A program made the translations under genes and the position numbers. Below the pieces are notes generated by a model. That model worked only from the letters and a program-made list of their open reading frames with translations. It ran no database searches and was not told the DNA's origin. From positions 124,001 to 188,000 of the forward strand of contig NZ_JABBDY010000005.1 of the NCBI RefSeq assembly GCF_012847295.1: a DNA stretch of 64,000 nucleotides, given 5' to 3'. Each line of letters starts with the position of its first letter. Position 1 is the stretch's first letter. The stretch comes from Microbacterium sp. MF43. GTDB lineage: Bacteria; Actinomycetota; Actinomycetes; Actinomycetales; Microbacteriaceae. Shown here in pieces: positions 1 to 6,400 of the stretch.

Positions 1-2
1 AG

Positions 3-620
3 ATCCTGCGGCAGATCTCCGGTGAGGGCAGCATCGAGCAGGGCACGGTCACCACGTTCTTCACGATGCTCGGGGTGCTGGCGGCGTGCTGCGCGGTGCA
101 GGTCGTCTGCCGCGCTCGACAGGAGGAGGCGCATGGCACGGCGGAGCCGGTGCTGTCCGCTCCGGTCGGCCGGGTGCGCTGGCTCGCCGACTACCTCGTC
201 GTCGCGCTCGTCGGCATCGTGCTGGTGGTCGGGGCGGCCGTCGGCGGAGCGGCGCTCGGCATCGCCGGGCAGGCGGGAGAGTGGGAGCTCATGCGCACGG
301 TCGCGATCACGGCCGCAGGGCAGGTCGCCGCGGCATCCGTGTTCCTGGTCGTCACGGCCCTCGCCTTCGTGCTCGTACCCCGTCTCACGATCCCGCTGGG
401 CTGGACGCTCGTGCTGGTGGCGATGGTGCTGGGTCTCTTCGGTCCGCTGTTCCAGTTCCCGGACTGGCTCGTGCACCTGTCGCCGATCGCGGTGACGCCG
501 CAGGTCGACGGGGACGCCGTCGACCTTCGCGGGCTGTGGTGGCTGCTGCTCGCGACCGGAGTGGGCGCGGCGGGGTCGCTCGCCCTCATGCGGCGGCGCG
601 AGCTGACGGCGGCGGGATAG
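3..620 (+). CDS. ABC exporter permease, C-terminal part (5' end outside window)
   Basis: The reading frame is open from the first bases of the window and ends at TAG 618-620, so this is the last 205 residues of a longer protein. After a cytoplasmic stretch it shows at least four hydrophobic segments (around LGVLAACCAVQVV, VVALVGIVLVVGAAVGG, VFLVVTALAFVLVP and LVLVAMVLGLFG, then WLLLATGVGAAGSLALM) and finishes with a basic tail. Composition and the neighbouring regulator resemble the actinobacterial permeases of the polyketide-antibiotic exporter type (COG3559 family). The regulator gene starts 3 bases after the stop, so the two are co-transcribed. Substrate cannot be read from the fragment; assignment to COG3559 is from recall of the family, not from a search. 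Confidence 0.7.
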   Translation: MLRQISGEGSIEQGTVTTFFTMLGVLAACCAVQVVCRARQEEAHGTAEPVLSAPVGRVRWLADYLVVALVGIVLVVGAAVGGAALGIAGQAGEWELMRTVAITAAGQVAAASVFLVVTALAFVLVPRLTIPLGWTLVLVAMVLGLFGPLFQFPDWLVHLSPIAVTPQVDGDAVDLRGLWWLLLATGVGAAGSLALMRRRELTAAG

Positions 621-623
621 GCC

Positions 624-1091
624 GTGGCAGATCACCCCGGGCTGGGCGCGGCCGAGCAGGCCGCGGCGATGCTGACGACGGCGGGCATGGCGCGCATGCC
701 GGCTCGCGTCATGATGGCGCTGGTCGGCTCCCCCGACGACGGCTACACCGCGGCCGAGCTCGCCGACCGACTCGGCGTCTCGCCCGCGGCCGTTTCCGGC
801 GCGGTGCGGTACCTCGTGTCGATGCGGATCATTCAGCGGGTGTCGCGCCCCGGCGAGCGCCGCGACCGCTACGACCTCGTCGACGACGCGTGGTCGGGCA
901 TGATCACTGCGAACGCGCCGATGTACGCCGCGCTGGCGGCGGCGATGGAGGCGATCGCCGATGAGAACACGGATGCCCCGGCATCCGTCGCCCGCGCCCG
1001 CGATGTCGCCGACTTCCTGCGGTACCTCGCCGAGCGGATGCCGCGGCTGGCCGACGAGTGGCGAGCGGAGAGAGCCGGCGAGCGCGGGTAG
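624..1091 (+). CDS. GbsR/MarR-like winged-helix transcriptional regulator
   Basis: A 155-residue protein starting with GTG, three bases behind the permease stop. A winged helix-turn-helix spans about residues 30-75 (YTAAELADRLGVSPAAVSGA is the recognition-helix part, followed by the wing containing RPGERRDRY). The helical C-terminus is the usual dimerisation region. Regulators of this type are commonly co-transcribed with the COG3559-like ABC exporter they control, so autoregulation of the exporter operon in response to its substrate is the likely role. The stop codon TAG at 1089-1091 overlaps the putative -10 box of the next gene. Confidence 0.8.
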   Translation: MADHPGLGAAEQAAAMLTTAGMARMPARVMMALVGSPDDGYTAAELADRLGVSPAAVSGAVRYLVSMRIIQRVSRPGERRDRYDLVDDAWSGMITANAPMYAALAAAMEAIADENTDAPASVARARDVADFLRYLAERMPRLADEWRAERAGERG

Positions 1092-1094
1092 CCT
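1089..1094 (+). promoter_or_regulatory. Putative -10 box for leaderless rnhA
   Basis: TAGCCT lies 7 bases before the GTG start at 1102, and no Shine-Dalgarno sequence is present. This fits a leaderless transcript. Confidence 0.5.
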
Positions 1095-1101
1095 TGCCCG
1101 A

Positions 1102-1632
1102 GTGACTGACGCCTCCCCCTACATCGTGGCCACCGACGGCGCCTGCAAGGGCAACCCCGGACCGACAGGCTGGGCGTGGGTCGGCGAGGACGGGCACTGG
1201 GCCGCCGGCTCGATCCCCGTCGGCACGAACAACGTCGGCGAGCTGATGGGGCTGCTGAAGGCGATCGAGGACCACCGCGACGTCGAGCACCTCGTCGTCC
1301 AGGCTGACTCGAAGTACGCCATCGACACCTACACGAAGTGGATGGACGGGCACCGCCGCCGCGGTTGGAAGACGTCGACGGGCGCGCCGACGAAGAACGT
1401 CGACCTGCTCGAGCAGCTCATCACGGCGCGCGACGCGCGGCGTGCGGCCGGACTTCCCGATGTCGTGCTCGAGCACGTGCGCGGGCACTCCGGCCACGTG
1501 CTCAACGCGTGGGCCGACGAGCGCGCGGTGCGGGCGTCCGAGCACGCGGCGAAGGGCATCACGAGCGCATGGTCGTCGCTCGGCGCGCAGGAGCGCATCG
1601 ATGTCTCGGTCGCGCCGAAGAACGGACGGTGA
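1102..1632 (+). CDS. rnhA: Ribonuclease HI
   Basis: Degrades the RNA strand of RNA/DNA hybrids in the cytoplasm. The GTG start at 1102 was chosen because the family fold begins directly after it (ASPYIVATDGACKGNPG). The four acidic metal ligands of RNase HI are present: Asp in TDGACKGNPG, Glu in NNVGELMG, Asp in QADSKYAID and Asp in NAWADERA. The histidine of the flexible loop is seen in VRGHSGH. At 176 residues it is slightly longer than the E. coli enzyme (155), with a C-terminal extension after the last catalytic Asp. It appears to be a single gene with its own leaderless promoter, followed by a palindrome between convergent genes. Confidence 0.93.
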   Translation: MTDASPYIVATDGACKGNPGPTGWAWVGEDGHWAAGSIPVGTNNVGELMGLLKAIEDHRDVEHLVVQADSKYAIDTYTKWMDGHRRRGWKTSTGAPTKNVDLLEQLITARDARRAAGLPDVVLEHVRGHSGHVLNAWADERAVRASEHAAKGITSAWSSLGAQERIDVSVAPKNGR

Positions 1633-1667
1633 GCGGATGCCTCGGCCGAGGCCTCCGGTGAGCCGAC

Positions 1668-1750
1668 GCGTTTCGTCTCGTCGCTTCGCTCCTCGCTCAA
1701 CGACCGAGGACTGTGCCCGGTCGCTGCGCGAGCGGAGCGAGACGAAACGC
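1668..1750. repeat. Imperfect palindrome (REP-like), possible bidirectional terminator
   Basis: Arms 1668-1706 (begins GCGTTTCGTCTCG, ends CTCAACGACCG) and 1717-1750 (begins CCCGGTCG, ends GAGACGAAACGC) are near-complementary. The element sits between the convergent rnhA and NUDIX genes. Related arms occur at 27667-27753 inside fbiC and at 46792-46827, so this is a dispersed repeat family rather than a one-off hairpin. No T-run follows either arm. Confidence 0.75.
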
Positions 1751-1752
1751 GC

Positions 1753-2233
1753 TCAGCGAGCGGCCTCCGCGAGGCGCTGCTCCAGTGCGTCGAGGGCGGG
1801 GCGCTGCCCTTTCACGAGCTTCTCCCGGGCGTCGGGCAGGGGCATCCACTCGGCCCTGTCGACCTCGGGGAACGACCCGGTGCGCCCCGAGCGCGGCGGC
1901 CACTCCATCTCGAACTCGCCGAAGGTGAACTCGGTCGCCTCGAACGCGAGCGCCGTCGACGACGAACACCGTGATGCGCTTGCCCGAGGAATACGACCAT
2001 GTGCCGAGTTCGGCGTAGGGCTCGCCCGGCGGAGCGACGCCGAGCTCCTCCTCGAACTCTCGCAGCGCGGCGTCGAGCGCGGCCTCCGCGTCGGGGTCGT
2101 ACTCCCCCTTGGGAACCGACCAGGCGCCTTCGTCCTTGGCTGCCCAGTACGGGCCGCCCATATGGGCGATGAAGACCTCGGGCGCGGCATCCGTCACCCG
2201 ATACAGGAGGAGCCCCGCACTGTGGACCGGCAT
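1753..2233 (-). pseudogene. NUDIX hydrolase (COG4119-like), frameshifted
   Basis: From ATG 2231-2233 (SD GGGAG just upstream) the frame encodes a NUDIX protein with PKGEYDPD and the NUDIX box core REFEEELGV, as in the COG4119 NTP-pyrophosphohydrolase group, and runs well to VFVVDG near base 1960. Beyond that the expected C-terminus (EATEFTFGEFEMEWPP to LAEAAR, stop 1753-1755) continues in a different frame. The span is 481 bases, one more than a multiple of three. Removing one G from GACGGCGCTC restores VVDALAFEATEF and a 159-residue protein. This is either a genuine inactivating insertion or a sequencing error. The NUDIX box lies before the shift. Confidence 0.85.
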
Positions 2234-2334
2234 GGCGGCTCCCTTCTGCGTCGCGGAGGAGATCTGCGCTTTCGCGGACCGATCGGCGCGATCCGATCCG
2301 AGGTTACGCAGATCTCCTCTCCCCGTGCAGCGCG

Positions 2335-3348
2335 TCAGGCCGGACGCGACTTCGGCGAGACCTCGTAGGTCTTCCCGGCGTCGCTCTCGACGACGCCGGT
2401 GAGCGCGGTGTCGATCGCGGCCATCGTGTCGGCGTCGAGCGTGACGCCTGAGGCCTTGACGGTGTCGGCGAGCTGCTCGGGACGGGATGCCCCCACGAGA
2501 GCCGCGGCGACGTTCTTGTTCTGCAGCACCCACGCGATCGCGAGCTGCGGCATCGTGAGTCCGGCCTGCTCGGCGATGGGCTTGAGCCGCTGCACAGCCT
2601 CGAGCACGTCGTCGCGCAGGAAGCTCTTGATGAAGTTCGCGCCGCTCTTCTCGTCGGTCGCGCGCGAGCCCTCGGGCAGCGGGTGACCGGGCAGGTACTT
2701 TCCGCTCAGCACGCCCTGCGCCATCGGCGACCACACGATCTGCGAGATGCCGAGCTCTTCCGACGTGGGCACGACCTTGCCCTCGATGACACGCCAGAGC
2801 ATCGAGTACTGCGGCTGGTTCGAGATCAGCTGGATGCCGTGGCTCTTGGCGAGCGCGTGCCCCTCGCGCAGCTGCTCGGCGGTCCACTCCGAGACGCCGA
2901 TGTACAGAGCCTTGCCCTGGCGGACGATGTCGGCGAACGCCTGGAAGGTCTCCTCGATCGGCGTCTCGTAGTCGTAGCGGTGCGCCTGGTAGAGGTCGAC
3001 GTAGTCGGTGCCGAGGCGCTGCAGCGAGCCGTTGATCGACTCCATGATGTGCTTGCGGCTGAGTCCGGTGTCGTTGGGGCCTTTGGGTCCGGTCGGCCAG
3101 TAGACCTTCGTGAAGATCTCGAGCGACTCGCGGCGCTGACCCTCGAGCGCCTTGCCGAGAACCGTCTCGGCAGCCGTGTTGGCGTACGTGTCGGCGGTGT
3201 CGAACGTCGTGATCCCCGCGTCGAGCGCTGCGTGGACGGTGGCGACCGCGGCGGTGTCATCCACCTGCGACCCGTGCGTCACCCAGTTGCCGTAGGTGAT
3301 CTCCGAGACCTTGAGACCGCTGTTGCCGAGATACCGATGATTGACCAT
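2335..3348 (-). CDS. Aldo/keto reductase (voltage-gated K+ channel beta-subunit-like)
   Basis: A 337-residue NADPH-dependent aldehyde/ketone reductase of the AKR6/AKR11-like group with a (beta/alpha)8 barrel. Visible catalytic residues are Asp and Tyr in FDTADTYANT, Lys in IFTKVYW and His in VDLYQAHRYD. The C-terminal cofactor segment (ALVGASRPEQL) is intact. Length is typical for the family. It is monocistronic: the frameshifted NUDIX gene lies about 100 bases downstream. A TAGCGT box lies 6 bases before the ATG, suggesting leaderless expression. The physiological substrate is not predictable. Confidence 0.9.
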   Translation of the reverse strand: MVNHRYLGNSGLKVSEITYGNWVTHGSQVDDTAAVATVHAALDAGITTFDTADTYANTAAETVLGKALEGQRRESLEIFTKVYWPTGPKGPNDTGLSRKHIMESINGSLQRLGTDYVDLYQAHRYDYETPIEETFQAFADIVRQGKALYIGVSEWTAEQLREGHALAKSHGIQLISNQPQYSMLWRVIEGKVVPTSEELGISQIVWSPMAQGVLSGKYLPGHPLPEGSRATDEKSGANFIKSFLRDDVLEAVQRLKPIAEQAGLTMPQLAIAWVLQNKNVAAALVGASRPEQLADTVKASGVTLDADTMAAIDTALTGVVESDAGKTYEVSPKSRPA

Positions 3349-3354
3349 CCTTCA

Positions 3355-3360
3355 ACGCTA
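3355..3360 (-). promoter_or_regulatory. Putative -10 box of the aldo/keto reductase gene
   Basis: TAGCGT (minus strand) is 6 bases upstream of the ATG at 3346-3348. Confidence 0.45.
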
Positions 3361-3420
3361 GTGCGGTGACGGATGCCTCGGCCCGGCATGGCGCAGGAGC
3401 CCCGGCAATGCGATAGTTGC

Positions 3421-3449
3421 TTGACACGACATCGGTCTCACCGTTCTGG
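3421..3449 (+). promoter_or_regulatory. Candidate promoter of the giant secreted-protein gene
   Basis: A perfect -35 TTGACA (3421-3426) is followed after 17 bases by a poor -10 (TTCTGG). This gives about 30 bases of leader that includes AGGGAAG in front of the ATG at 3479. The weak -10 keeps confidence low. Confidence 0.3.
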
Positions 3450-3478
3450 GCCGGCGTGACCTCATAGGGAAGCTGTAC

Positions 3479-6400
3479 ATGGGAGCGCGCGCAAACGCGA
3501 ACCTCATCGACCGCGGGCCCGCCGCGGATGCGGAGCGGCCCGCTGATCGGCGTGCCCGCCGCACGCTCTCCCACGCGGTGATCGCGGGCCTCATCGCGAC
3601 CGGCCTGGCCTGGTCGCCCGCGGCGCCGGCGAGCGCCGAAGCGATCGCGGCACCCGAGTTCGAGTATGCCGCCGGATCGGATGTGTACCTGGTATCCCGC
3701 ACCGATCGCGGCGAATCCGGCGACCCCTCCCTCTCGACCGACGGCCAGAGCGTGGCCTACGTGTCCACGGCGGCCGACCTGGCGGCGCTCACCCGTCCGG
3801 GCGTGCCCAACGTGTTCCTCGCGACGGCGGCCTCCGGGTCCCGCGACCCGTTCTCCGGCGCGCCCGAGCTCGTCAGCCGTCCCGACCGCTCCCTTGCGCA
3901 GGTCTCCGCCGACGGCATGAGTCACTCTCCTGCGGTGAGCGGGGACGGGCGCTACGTGGCCTTCGTCAGCCGCGCCCGCAACCTCGTTCCGGAGCAGGGT
4001 CCTTCCGACCACGCCGGCGTCTTCGTGCGCGACACCGTCGAGGAGACGACGCTGCGCCTCGACGCCGGCGTCGAGCCCGACGGCGCGTCGGCCGATCCCG
4101 ACATCACCGAAGACGGACGTTTCGTGGTCTTCGAGTCGGATGCCACCAACCTCTCGGCGGGCGACACCAACGGCGCCACCGACGTCTTCGTGGCCGACCT
4201 GGATGCGAACGCCGACGGGACCCGCGGCGACGTCTCGGTCACGCGCGTGCTGCCCGGACGCAGCGTGCCGGGGGGCCTCGGAGAGCCGGCGATCAGCGGC
4301 GACGGCGAGTGGATCGTCGTCACGGCCCGCGTCGCCGACCCGGCGGCCGCCTCGCCACGCGCTTCGACCGCTCCGAACCTGTTCCGGATCCACCGCGCCA
4401 CCGGTCGGGCGGAGCCGGTGCTGACCGGCGCGCGAACGGGAGCCGTCGACGCGACCGGCGGGTTCATCGCCGCCCGCGTCGAGGATTGCGGCGGATCACC
4501 CGCGATCGTCGGCGCGATGCTCGATCGGCATGGGCGGTGGGTCGTCGCCGCTGTCGACGAATCGGCGGCGACCGTCACCGACGCGTCGGCGCCCGCCATC
4601 TCGGCGGACGGGTCGACGATCGTGTACGCCGGCATCCGGGATGCCGACGCGGGCGAGGTCTCGGCGAACGTGCCGAGCGAGGATCTGGTCGTTCGGTCGT
4701 CGGAGATGCGATGGACGGATGCCGCGCCTGCCGGCGCGGAGTGCGCGACGAGCGGCGAGGCGAGCGTGGTCGTCGGACCGGGCGAGTCGGCGAGCGTGTC
4801 CGCATCGGGACGCACCGTCGCCGTTGCGGGTCCCGGCGACATGAGCGCTGCCGCGCGCTCGGTCACCGCCATCGACCTCCACACGCACGAGGGTCTGTCG
4901 GTCACCAATGCGATACGCGAAGCGCCCGTGCCCGGATATGTCACTGGTGCCGCGATCGCCGACATCCCCGCCGAGGCGCTGGAGCGCGATGCGCACGAGC
5001 TCGCCAGGCTTCCCCTGGCGCGGCTCGAGGGCACCGACCTCTCCGAACTCGGCCCCGCCCTGCATGATCTGCCGCTGGATCGACTGCCGCTGGGCGACGC
5101 GTCGATCTCCGACCTGCCGATCTCGCGAGCCGACCTGCCCGGCGGATGGGATGCTCTTCTCGCCGATTCGCCGTTCGCGGACGACGTGGCGGCCCACGTG
5201 ACCCTTCGCGACGTCATGGAGTGGGCAGCGGAGGCCGACGCCGGTTCGGGGTCCTCCGAGGAATCGGCGCAGGCGGCGGTGCTCGGGCTTCGCCTCGGCG
5301 ACCTCGCGCTCGCCGGCACTCCGGTGGGCTCGCTGTCGCTGGCGTCGTTGCTGCTGGGCGACGTGCCGCTCGCCGATCTTCCGATCGATGGGTCGGGCGA
5401 CGTGCTCGCCCGCTGGGAGCGCGCGGCGGCGGCACAGGGCATCGAGCTCGAGCTTTCCGAGGAGACGAGCCTGGTCGAGGTCGATTCGGCCGGGATGGAC
5501 CTCGGCGCGGTGGGACTCGCAGACGTCGCCTTCGTCTCGCGCGCGGTCGGCGAGCGCGGCGAAACACCGTCACCGCAGGGCACGCCCACTCCGGAGTCCA
5601 CGCCGACACCCGAGCCCACCCCGACATCGACCCCGACACCGACGGCCACCCCGGCACCGAAGGCGACCCCCGCGCCCATCGTCACCCCGAACCCCCATGC
5701 CTCCACGTCACCCGAACCGCAGACGGTGGGTGCGGCACTGCTGTCGCTGGTCGGTTCGACCGGCGTCCCCTGGGAGGCGTTCGACCCCGCGCTGCTGCCG
5801 GCGGACGCGGCGACCGAGGATTCGACCGGGAGCAGCTGCGAGGGAGCAGCCTGTGGCCGGACCGCGAGCTTCCGCTTCGCCCTCGACCCGGGGCCGGGTG
5901 AGGCGGTTCGGTTCCCGGATGCCGTGGCATCCGTTCGACTGCCCGCAGTGACGGCTCCCACGTCGGTCCGGGTCGCGGAGGCCGGTCCGGAGTCGACCAT
6001 CGTCGAAGGACCGTACGAGGGCACGATCGACGTCGACGGATCGGTCGTCCGGCTGCCCTTGGACGACGCGATCGCCGGCACGGTCCGCTCGGTCTCCATC
6101 GACTACACCGCCAGCCGCGGTCTGGGCGCGTGGGCGCTCTCGGCCACGCTCTCCGCAGGGCAGGGGGTGGCGCGGGACGTCGTATCGACGGCCGATCTGC
6201 CCGTGGCCGGCGAGACCGGCACCGAGGACGACCGTGCCCCCGAGACGGAGATCGACTCTGCGCCCCTGCTCGTCGAGGCGACCGTGCGCTACGGCGCTTT
6301 CGACTCCGATGCGACCGCGGCGACCGAGGAGACGTCCGCCGACGAGCAGTGGTACCGCGTGGCGCCGCCGCAGCCGGGGAAGCGACTGACCGTCGCGGTG

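Noticed and set aside
3952-6099. A 715-codon open frame antisense to the giant secreted-protein gene
   Set aside because: Its Ser/Thr/Ala-rich translation lacks any domain, and GC-rich third positions of the sense gene keep the antisense frame open. The sense strand has a signal peptide and recognisable domains.
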